64,000 bases of DNA from Crocinitomicaceae bacterium (GTDB lineage: Bacteria > Bacteroidota > Bacteroidia > Flavobacteriales_G > Salibacteraceae), in contig PAVO01000019.1 in the NCBI GenBank assembly GCA_002713215.1, positions 1-64,000 of the forward strand, in the 5' to 3' direction. This document shows, one piece after another, positions 1 through 7,900 of this stretch. Below the pieces are notes generated by a model. It made no database searches and had not been told where the DNA came from. It was given only the letters and a program-made list of their open reading frames with translations. Both the position numbers and the translations under genes were made by a program. Positions within the stretch are counted from its first letter, which is position 1. Every line of letters starts with the position of its first letter.

Positions 1-31
1 GTCAGAGAAGACTTAAAAATCAAAGACATAT

Positions 32-105
32 TCCTCCTTAGCTCAGTTGGTTAGAGCATCTGACTGTTAATCAGAGGGTCCTTGGTTCGAGCCCAAGAGG
101 AGGAG
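32..105 (+). tRNA. tRNA-Asn (anticodon GTT)
   Basis: A complete cloverleaf can be folded. The acceptor stem is TCCTCCT (32-38) with AGGAGGA (98-104), discriminator G105. The D-stem is GCTC/GAGC, the anticodon arm is 59-75 with GTT at 66-68, and the T-arm (81-97) carries TTCGAGC. The CCA end is not encoded. A strong terminator follows directly, so this tRNA ends its transcript. The asparaginyl-tRNA synthetase gene also lies in this window, 57 kb away on the other strand, which is probably chance. Confidence 0.97.
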
Positions 106-106
106 C

Positions 107-138
107 AAAAAAAGCTGGTCTATCGACCGGCTTTTTTT
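107..138 (+). terminator. Rho-independent terminator of tRNA-Asn
   Basis: A 14-bp stem (107-120 with 125-138, one G-T pair) with loop TATC and a run of seven T. It begins two bases after the tRNA. Confidence 0.9.
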
Positions 139-173
139 ATGCTCTGACTCTTGGGCGAGCAGAGTCCAAGAGG

Positions 174-198
174 TTTTTTGGTCCGGGGGACCAAAAAA
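174..198. repeat. A/T-flanked inverted repeat, possible bidirectional terminator
   Basis: Perfect inverted repeat: 174-184 (six T then GGTCC) pairs with 188-198 (GGACC then six A) around a GGG loop. A smaller hairpin, GACTCT/AGAGTC, lies just before it at about 145-166. No gene separates these from the tRNA terminator, so their role is unclear; one reading is a terminator for antisense transcription. Confidence 0.6.
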
Positions 199-245
199 AT
201 ATGTTTTCGCTTATGGAGACTTTGAAAATGAAAGATTTAAGAATT

Positions 246-269
246 GCCTGACAGAAGTCGGGCTTTTTT
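246..269 (+). terminator. Terminator-like hairpin, member of a dispersed repeat
   Basis: Stem GCCTGA (246-251) with TCGGGC (258-263), then six T. The roughly 58 bases from about 214 to 271 recur nearly unchanged at 14409-14466, where they follow a gene. Here no gene ends just upstream, so this copy may be an orphan left by a duplication. Confidence 0.7.
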
Positions 270-345
270 ATGCCATTTACATCAACTTTTAGGTTTTTGA
301 TATCAAACCCTGCTTGCTTCAATACGAATAATCTACTTTCGAACC

Positions 346-1977
346 ATGACTCGATATTGGGGCATTTCTTTGGTGTTTGTATTTATGAGTAGCCTCTCTC
401 TGCTACATGCTCAGAATCATCCAGATTCTAGTATTCAGAAGCATAGGGTCCAATCCTATCAATACATGAGCCTCAAGCTATATGCAGAAGCCATGAAGGA
501 GCTGGAGGAGGCCATTGCCGTAGCCGAACAAGGTAATAATGACTCGTTAGTAATAGACATGAGTATTACCTTGGCGGAGCTTATGCGCATATCCAAAGAC
601 TATGATCAGGGATTGGATATCCTGGCAAAATTGGAAAATACAGAGAGATATCCTCGACTGCACATTAGGAAATTAGGACGAGAGCTTGCACTAATGTTTG
701 AGAAGCCTAAGCCCCCTGAAGAATATCAGATAGATGCCGATCGTAGGCGGTTGGAGCAGGTCGTTCTCCTAGCTGAACAACATGATTTTAAGGATCAACT
801 GGCAAGTTTGAAAAACGAATTGGGCTATTTTGTTTCAAGAAATGAAAGCTACAGCAAAGGACTACCTATTTTATTCGAGGCGGCCGATTTGTATCTCTCG
901 TTGGGGGATACCCAGAATTATATAGGTGCCATGACTCATGTTCTTGACGATTATATTGAGCTCAAAGAAATTGATAAAACAGATTCGTTGAGGGCGTATT
1001 TATACCCTATGGTCAAAGACAAGGACTGGTATCAGCTTCAAGTCAGTCTTTATTATTTGTTTTCAAAAGACTTGAGTCTCAGAAACGATTCATTGGGCTA
1101 CTTATTCTGGTTGAGTAAAAGCCGAAAGGCAGAAGTCCTCTACGAAACCGCGGTTAGTAGCCAGCAAATGGCTCAGTATCGGGTGCTTCACAAGACTAAA
1201 AAATATCAGGAGCAAGCAGTGGAATCAGCCCAAGTGGCTAAAGAAAAAGAGGTTGAGTTGCAACGCGAAGAACAAAGAAACCTAGAACTGACCTTATACC
1301 TGAGTTTGTTGATTTTGGTCATTGCAGCAGTTGCATTTCTTCTGGTGAGAGAGCGAAGGTTAAAAACTCAGCTTAACCAAACCAATGTTAAGCTGAACGA
1401 GACCAATCAAAAGTACCTGGACCTGGTTGTAGAAAGTAACCACAGAATCAAAAACAACCTGCAAATGGTGATTTCCATGTTGAAGTATACCAGTAAAGAT
1501 GTCAACGCACAGGATAGTGTAGCACTCAAAAAGATTTCAAGTAAAATAAGAACCGTAAGTGCACTTCACAAACATCTTTACTTGGAGGTTCACAACGAAA
1601 AGGTGAGCATTAGAAAGTACTTCGAAGAAATTGTTTCGCTAAACCGAGAAATTGTTCCTGGTCCATTTCAGCTCGATTTGAATGTTCCCGACTTGGAAAT
1701 TGAAAGTGAGGCATTGGTTTATTTTGGGCTTATTTTAAATGAAATGCTCTCCAACACCTTTGAACATAGCCTTTCCAAAAACAAGATCATACGTATTCAA
1801 ATTTCTGATGCTAATGATGGTTATTTGTTTGAGTACAGCGATAGCTCCGATCATGGAGAACAGAGTCAAGAAGGAAATGGAATCCAATTGATTCGAAATT
1901 TGGTGAAGCGTGTAGGTGGTAGCGGGTTTTCTTTAGCTACAGACATTGGTAAATATCAATTTATATTTCATGTATAA
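346..1977 (+). CDS. Sensor histidine kinase, HisKA_2 type with TPR-like periplasmic region (copy 1)
   Basis: 543 residues. A signal peptide (residues 1-22, ending in LLHAQN) is followed by a helical, TPR-like region rich in leucine and tyrosine to about residue 290, a coiled stretch, one membrane segment (about 316-336), then a cytoplasmic kinase core. The phospho-acceptor is H366 in the motif SNHRIKNNLQ, typical of the HisKA_2 family. The ATPase domain shows the N-box NEMLSNTFEHS and a G2-like GNGIQLI; the G1 box is degenerate, as is common in this family. The gene is a tandem paralogue of the next one, including about 80 bp of upstream DNA. No regulator follows it: after the stop the regulator start (ATGTATAAA) is present but hits TGA two codons later. 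It probably phosphorylates the LytTR regulator at 3708 or is an orphan. Confidence 0.88.
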   Translation: MTRYWGISLVFVFMSSLSLLHAQNHPDSSIQKHRVQSYQYMSLKLYAEAMKELEEAIAVAEQGNNDSLVIDMSITLAELMRISKDYDQGLDILAKLENTERYPRLHIRKLGRELALMFEKPKPPEEYQIDADRRRLEQVVLLAEQHDFKDQLASLKNELGYFVSRNESYSKGLPILFEAADLYLSLGDTQNYIGAMTHVLDDYIELKEIDKTDSLRAYLYPMVKDKDWYQLQVSLYYLFSKDLSLRNDSLGYLFWLSKSRKAEVLYETAVSSQQMAQYRVLHKTKKYQEQAVESAQVAKEKEVELQREEQRNLELTLYLSLLILVIAAVAFLLVRERRLKTQLNQTNVKLNETNQKYLDLVVESNHRIKNNLQMVISMLKYTSKDVNAQDSVALKKISSKIRTVSALHKHLYLEVHNEKVSIRKYFEEIVSLNREIVPGPFQLDLNVPDLEIESEALVYFGLILNEMLSNTFEHSLSKNKIIRIQISDANDGYLFEYSDSSDHGEQSQEGNGIQLIRNLVKRVGGSGFSLATDIGKYQFIFHV

Positions 1978-2083
1978 ATTCTGATTTGGTAACGGGTTCG
2001 ACTTTTTTATGCCGTTTACATCAATTTTAGGTTTTTGATATCAAACCCTGCTTGCTTCAATGCGAATAATCTACTTTCGAACC

Positions 2084-3715
2084 ATGACTCGATATTGGAG
2101 CATTTTTATTGTGTATGTGCTAACGGTTAGCTTCTTAGGGCTAAGCGCCCAAGACCATTTGGATTCTAGCCTTAAAAAACACAGAGCGCAAGGCTTCCAA
2201 TTTTTGAATCTCCGGCTGTATGCTGAAGCCATGAATGAGTTTGAGCAGGCCATAGAGGTTGCTCAGCAAATCAATAACGACTCTCTGGTAATTGACCTAA
2301 CCATTAGCCTGGCAGAGCTTATGAGGATCTCTAGGGACTTTAATCAAGGGTTAGATCTTCTCGCAAAACTGGAAAACACAGAGAAATATCCTCATTTACA
2401 CATTCGGAAATTAGGACGGGAAGTTGCATTGATACATGAAAAAACGTACCCTCCAGATTACCATAAGTTAGATACAATAAGGAAGAAATTGGGCCATGCC
2501 GTTAGCTTGGCTGAACAATACAACTTCCAAATAGAATTGGCTGGTTTAAAAAATGAACTGGGCTACTTTATTTCAAGAAATGAAAGCTATCGCAAGGGCC
2601 TACCGGTTTTATTTGAAGCTGCTGAATTATTTCTGCATCTAAAAGACACCCAGAACTACGTTTCTGCCATGACCCATGTTTTTGATGATTATATGGAATT
2701 GAAAGAGTACAAGAAAACCGACTCTTTGAGAAACTACTTATATCCGCTGGTCAAAGACAAGGACTGGTATCAGCTTCAAACCAACCTTTATTATATGTTT
2801 TCGAAAGACCTGAGACGTCAAAATGATTCAATGGGCTATTTTTTCTGGTTGAGTAAATGCCGAAAAGCAGAGGTGCTTTACGAATCATCAGTTAGTAATC
2901 AGCATATGGCTCAGTACCGAGTACTCCACAAGACTAAAAAATATCAGGAACAAGCAGCAGAATCCGCACAATTGGCAAAAGAAAAAGAAGTGGAGTTACA
3001 ACTGGAAGAACAAAGAAACCTGGAGCTGACCTTATACCTGAGTTTGTTGGTTTTGGTGATTGCGGCAGTTGTGTTTCTTCTGGTAAGAGAACGAAGGTTA
3101 AAAACTCAGCTCAACCAAACTAACTTAAAACTGAATGAAACCAATCAAAAGTACTTGGACCTGGTTGTAGAAAGTAATCACAGAATCAAAAACAACCTGC
3201 AAATGGTTATTTCCATGCTGAAGTATACCAGTAAAGACGTCAACGCACAGGACAGTGTAGCACTCAAAAAGATTTCAGGTAAAATAAGAACCGTAAGTGC
3301 GCTACATAAACACTTATATCTCGAAGTTCACAACGAAAAGGTGAGTATTAAAAAGTACTTTGAAGAAATAATATCACTAAACAAAGAAATTGCATCAAGC
3401 CCATTCCATGTAGACTTGAAAGTACCTAGTCTTGAAATTGAAAGTGAAGCACTGGTTTATTTTGGACTAATATTAAATGAAATGCTTTCCAACACCTTTG
3501 AACATAGTCTTTCCGATATCAAGAACATTTTTATTCAAATTACAGACTACAGTAACGGTTATTTATTTGAATATGGCGATGAGTCCAGCCATGACGAAAC
3601 TAGTAAAGAAGGAAACGGTATACAGTTGATTCGAAATTTGGTGAAGCGCGTGGGTGGTAGTGGATTTCATTTGGCCACGGACGTTGGTAAATATCAATTT
3701 ATATTTCATGTATAA
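2084..3715 (+). CDS. Sensor histidine kinase, HisKA_2 type with TPR-like periplasmic region (copy 2)
   Basis: 543 residues when started at 2084, matching copy 1 residue for residue at the N-terminus (MTRYW). An in-frame ATG at 2060 would give 551 residues, but it arises from one base change (AATGCG here, AATACG in copy 1) inside otherwise conserved upstream DNA, so I reject it as the start. Architecture as copy 1: signal peptide, TPR-like sensor region, membrane segment, HisKA_2 with H366, and HATPase_c. The last 8 bases overlap the start of the response regulator, so translation of the pair is likely coupled and this copy is the cognate kinase. Confidence 0.88.
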   Translation: MTRYWSIFIVYVLTVSFLGLSAQDHLDSSLKKHRAQGFQFLNLRLYAEAMNEFEQAIEVAQQINNDSLVIDLTISLAELMRISRDFNQGLDLLAKLENTEKYPHLHIRKLGREVALIHEKTYPPDYHKLDTIRKKLGHAVSLAEQYNFQIELAGLKNELGYFISRNESYRKGLPVLFEAAELFLHLKDTQNYVSAMTHVFDDYMELKEYKKTDSLRNYLYPLVKDKDWYQLQTNLYYMFSKDLRRQNDSMGYFFWLSKCRKAEVLYESSVSNQHMAQYRVLHKTKKYQEQAAESAQLAKEKEVELQLEEQRNLELTLYLSLLVLVIAAVVFLLVRERRLKTQLNQTNLKLNETNQKYLDLVVESNHRIKNNLQMVISMLKYTSKDVNAQDSVALKKISGKIRTVSALHKHLYLEVHNEKVSIKKYFEEIISLNKEIASSPFHVDLKVPSLEIESEALVYFGLILNEMLSNTFEHSLSDIKNIFIQITDYSNGYLFEYGDESSHDETSKEGNGIQLIRNLVKRVGGSGFHLATDVGKYQFIFHV

Positions 3716-4364
3716 AGCAAAAATTGTAATTATTGAAGATGAATTCTTCGCAGCGGATCATTTAGGAGATTTGGTGGAAGATTTGGGGTTCCAAAAGCAT
3801 GGGATTTTTCATAGTGGAGAAGACTTTTTAGCGAAAACCGATTGGGAGTTTGACGCTGCGCTAGTCGATATTTTTCTGGCTAAAAAAATAACAGGTTTGG
3901 AGGTCGCTGCAGAAATGACGAAAAAAAACAAACCCTTTATATTTCTTACTGCCAATAAAGACCAACAAACATTAGTTGCAGCGGCTAAACTAAATCCTGA
4001 GGCATACCTCAGTAAGCCTTTTAATACCAACGATGTTACCGCTTCTCTTGAAAAAATCAGGTATAAGTTGGTTCCAGAAATTAAACTTCGTGGAGGAGGT
4101 GGACTCGAAACAATAAAACCCAGCGATATCCTATTCATAAAATCGGATGGGGCCTATGTTGAAATAGAAACCCCGAAGAAAAAAATTATTCAGCGGCTGT
4201 TGCTCCATGAGTTCCTGGAAGAGCTTCCCGAGAATTTTAAACGAGTCCACCGATCTTACGTCGTTAACATGGATTTCGTTGAACAGTTTAACTCGCGGTA
4301 TGTGGTTGTTGGAAAACATAAAATTCCGATCTCGAGAAGTTATAAGGGTGTTCTAGAGCACTAG
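3708..4364 (+). CDS. LytTR-family response regulator
   Basis: 218 residues. The receiver domain starts at KIVIIEDE with phospho-acceptor D54 (in LVDIFL) and the conserved K in LSKPF. A LytTR DNA-binding domain follows from about residue 120, with the usual RVHRSYVVN and ISRSYK segments. The start at 3708 gives a normal receiver N-terminus; the longer frame from 3654 would prepend kinase-overlapping residues unlike any receiver. It overlaps the kinase stop by 8 bases. LytTR proteins bind direct repeats in promoters; the secreted-protein cluster immediately downstream is a natural target to test, but this is inference. Confidence 0.92.
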   Translation: MYKAKIVIIEDEFFAADHLGDLVEDLGFQKHGIFHSGEDFLAKTDWEFDAALVDIFLAKKITGLEVAAEMTKKNKPFIFLTANKDQQTLVAAAKLNPEAYLSKPFNTNDVTASLEKIRYKLVPEIKLRGGGGLETIKPSDILFIKSDGAYVEIETPKKKIIQRLLLHEFLEELPENFKRVHRSYVVNMDFVEQFNSRYVVVGKHKIPISRSYKGVLEH

Positions 4365-4493
4365 CGCCTAGCCATCTAATACCGTAGCTTTTCATTACCA
4401 CCAATGTCGTTTATAACATCTTCGAGTCATTCACATCAACAATTCTGGACCTGTCGGTAATTCTAAATAGTGTTGTCTATCAAACGAAACACT

Positions 4494-4967
4494 ATGTTAT
4501 TACGATTCATAATTACCTTTTTGCTTGTAAGTGGAGCAACGCTCCTCGGACTAGCTCAAAACAATACGGTTAGCTCTGGTTCAGACATTACTGGATCGGG
4601 AGGAAATGTAAGTTATTCAGTAGGTCAGGTATTCTACACATCTGCAGATTCCAATGGGATTTCAAGTACGGCAGGCCTTCAACAGGCCTACGTTATCACC
4701 TCCTCGAAATACGACCCAATTATACCCACCCTTCAGGTGAAGGTTTACCCTAACCCGGCAGTCGATAGGCTTACGGTTGAAGTAAACGATGAAAATGGAG
4801 AAGAGTATACCTGCGCCTTATATGACATGCAGGGCAAGGTTATTCTTCAATCCCGTGTAACAGATAAAACTTCTCTGTTGACGCAGGACCTGCCAGCATC
4901 AAACTATGTTTTAAAAATCTCGAATGCGCAAACCACAGTCAAATCATTTCACATCATTAAAAATTAA
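4494..4967 (+). CDS. Small secreted protein with T9SS type A sorting domain
   Basis: 157 residues from the ATG at 4494, which begins a clear signal peptide (LLRFIITFLL, ending in GLAQN). A GTG at 4470 would add eight polar residues and is less likely. The middle (about 25-70) is a Gly/Ser-rich beta segment; the C-terminal 75 residues form a T9SS sorting domain with VYPNPAVD, LYDMQGKV and a final KSFHIIKN. The protein is expected to cross the outer membrane through T9SS and stay on the surface. It sits 11 bp before the S74 adhesin gene, so the two are probably co-transcribed; it may be a partner or anchor for that protein. Confidence 0.82.
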   Translation: MLLRFIITFLLVSGATLLGLAQNNTVSSGSDITGSGGNVSYSVGQVFYTSADSNGISSTAGLQQAYVITSSKYDPIIPTLQVKVYPNPAVDRLTVEVNDENGEEYTCALYDMQGKVILQSRVTDKTSLLTQDLPASNYVLKISNAQTTVKSFHIIKN

Positions 4968-4978
4968 ATAAAATAGAT

Positions 4979-7900
4979 ATGAAGAGTTTATTCATCACCA
5001 TTGGGCTAGTGTTGACAAGCTTTTTAGCGCTTGCACAAGCTCCATCAAATATTACCTATCAGGCAGTTATCAGAAATACAGATCAAAGTCTGGTTTCCAA
5101 TAAAACCGTTGGACTGCAAATTTCGATTCTATCCGGTTCAGAAACCGGTCCGGTCGAATATCAGGAAACTCATACTCCTCAAACCAATCAAAACGGATTG
5201 TTAACGGTTGAAATAGGAAGTGGAACTGTAGTTTCGGGAGACCTTTCTGCCATCGATTGGAGTAAGGGTCCATTTTTTATTAAGACAGAAACGGATCCAA
5301 CCGGAGGAAGCAACTATACCATTACTGGAACTAGTAAATTGCAAAGCGTTCCATTTGCACTCTATTCTAATGTTGCTAGTAAATTGATTGGTGGAGAAAA
5401 AGATTCAATTTTTCTAAAATCGGTTGCTGGGGGAATTACGTCGGCAGACACCACAAAATGGAATAATCCCGCTCAAACTTCCCAAATTGATTCTGCTGGC
5501 ATTGCCGCTCTAGGATATGTTGCGGGGCCACACACTGTTGACACCAAGCTAGACTCTACTGGGGTCGCTTCATTAGGATATGTTGCAGGTCCTAAAACGG
5601 TGGATACTGATGACCAAACACTAAGCCTATCGGGTGACACCTTAACTATTGCGGATGGGAATTCCGTAAGACTTGGCTCTATTGATACTAAATTGGACTC
5701 TACAGGAGTAGCAGCCCTAGGCTATGTGGCTGGACCACATACGGTGGATACTAAACTCGATTCGAATGGGATTGCCGCGCTTGGATATGTTGCAGGACCT
5801 CATACTGTAGATACTAAGCTAGACTCCGCTGGAGTTGCAGCTCTAGGTTACGTTGCTGGCCCCAAAACAATTGATACAGACACCCAATTGGATTCAGCTG
5901 GTGTAGCTGCCTTGGGATATGTAGCAGGACCACACACGGTTGATACTAAGCTAGACTCTGCTGGAGTAGCGGCCTTAGGGTATGTTGCCGGACCAAAAAC
6001 AATTGATACAGACACTCAATTGGATTCAGCAGGAGTTGCCGCACTTGGATTTGTAGCTGGTCCACATACAGTTGATACTAAATTAGATTCTTCTGGAATT
6101 GCTGCACTAGGATACGTTGCTGGCTCCAAAACAATTGATACAGACACCCAATTGGATTCAGCTGGTGTAGCTGCCTTGGGCTATGTGGCTGGCCCACACA
6201 CGGTTGACACCAAACTCGATTCGAGCGGAGTTGCCGCGCTTGGATTTGTTGCAGGACCACATACGGTTGATACTAAGCTAGACTCTTTTGGTATAGCAGC
6301 ATTAGGTTATGTAGCTGGTGCACATACCATTGATACCAAATTGGATTCCGCTGGAATTGCTGCTTTAGGATTTGTTGCTGGTACTCCAGCTGCTGCTACT
6401 GATTTAAAAGATGCCGATGCAGATACCAAAATTCAAGTGGAAGAAACTGCCGATGACGATAAAATTCGTTTTGATGTTGCAGGAACGGAAAAATGGGTAA
6501 TGACGGGTTCACGTCTAGAGCCATCAAATACCGGAAGCTCTGTATTTATTGGTGGTTCAGCAGGAAGCAAAGACGATTTATCCTCTAACGGCAATGTGGG
6601 TGTTGGTAATTTATCCATGCGTGACAATACTTCAGGTTCTTCCAATACGGCTGTTGGTGCAGCCTCATTAATTTTTAATACAACAGGAACTAATAATACA
6701 GCAAATGGCACCAGCGCTCTTTTTTGGAGTAAAATAGGTAATGACAATACGGCCGTAGGCTATAATGCGCTATATTATAACAATAGCGGCTCTGATAACA
6801 TTGGAGTCGGTAGCGAGGCAGGTAGCAATAACCAAACAGGTAGTCGAAATGTCTCAATTGGTAACCAAACCAATCATAACAACAGCTCCCCTATGACTAC
6901 TGGTAATTCTAATAACGTAACCATTGGTCACCAGTCTGGTTACAAGCTTGGTGATAATGATTCAAGTAACGTTCTTTTAGGCTACCAATCAGGCTACAAT
7001 GAAACGGGTAGTAATAAATTATATATCGCCAATGACTCCTCTTCGGCTCCTCTTATTTATGGTGATTTTGCAAGCGATAGTTTGGTAGTAAACGGAGACC
7101 TCACCACAACAGGTGAGGTTAAAATACCAACAGGCGCAGGTGCTGGCAAGGTGCTTACTAGTGACGCTAATGGTGTTGCGACATGGCAAACAACCGCTAC
7201 AAGTACCCCAACCAATGTTGTTGACGCTGATGCTGATACCAAAATTCAGGTTGAAGAATCCACTGATGAAGATAAAATACGATTCGATGTCTCAGGAGCT
7301 GAAAATTGGGTGATGGTTGGACAACGGCTAGAAGCTACAAACGCTGGTAAAGACGTCTTTATTGGTGAAGGTGCTGGTAAAGTAAATAATAACGTTACTT
7401 CAACAGTTTCCAACGTTGGAATTGGGCAAAATGCTTTGGCGAAGAGTACTGTTTCTGGCAACGTGGTTGCCATAGGAAATGGTGCGATGGAAAATGCAAC
7501 TGGAGTATCTGCCAGAACCACAGCTGTAGGTGGCGGGTCTTTAGCAAACAATAGTGGAAAATTTAATTCTGCATTTGGCTCGGGAGCTGGCTCCTCTAAC
7601 ACTACAGGAGAAAGGAACACATATGTAGGTTTAAGCTCTGCTTATGGAAATAAAACGGGCAGCGAAAACACTGTTGTTGGAGCAGCTGCTCTCGTTAGTG
7701 ACTCAACAGGTAGTCAAAATACAGCAATCGGGGGATCAGCCGGAGGCCTAAATTATACAGGAAGTGGAAATGTGTTTTTAGGTTACAAGTCCGGTTACAA
7801 TGAAACCGGTAGTAATAAATTATATATAGACAATGGCCCTTCATCAACGCCTCTTATTTATGGAGATTTTGCAAAAGATAGCTTGGTCGTAAATGGCGAC

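Larger units (their letters stand above)
264..3715 (+). repeat. Tandem duplication of kinase gene with its promoter region
   Basis: Two units of about 1.74 kb: 264-1987 and 2005-3718. The upstream 97 bases (264-360 and 2005-2100) differ at only a few positions, less than many stretches of the coding region. The region around the phospho-acceptor histidine is also nearly identical, while the N-terminal halves have diverged. That pattern suggests an old duplication with later gene conversion, or strong selection on the promoter and kinase core. Confidence 0.85.

Noticed and set aside
32-105. Functional linkage of tRNA-Asn with asnS in the same window
   Set aside because: They lie more than 56 kb apart with no shared regulation visible.
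137-322. 61-codon minus-strand frame after tRNA-Asn
   Set aside because: It crosses three hairpins/terminators and matches no family.
296-341. Bacteroidota promoter for kinase copy 1 from TTTG (296) and TACTTTCG (334)
   Set aside because: Spacing is 34 bases instead of about 19, and the -7 match is imperfect; the region is conserved between copies but I cannot place the promoter.
4461-4493. GTG start at 4470 for the small T9SS protein
   Set aside because: The ATG at 4494 begins exactly at a good signal peptide; the upstream codons add polar residues.
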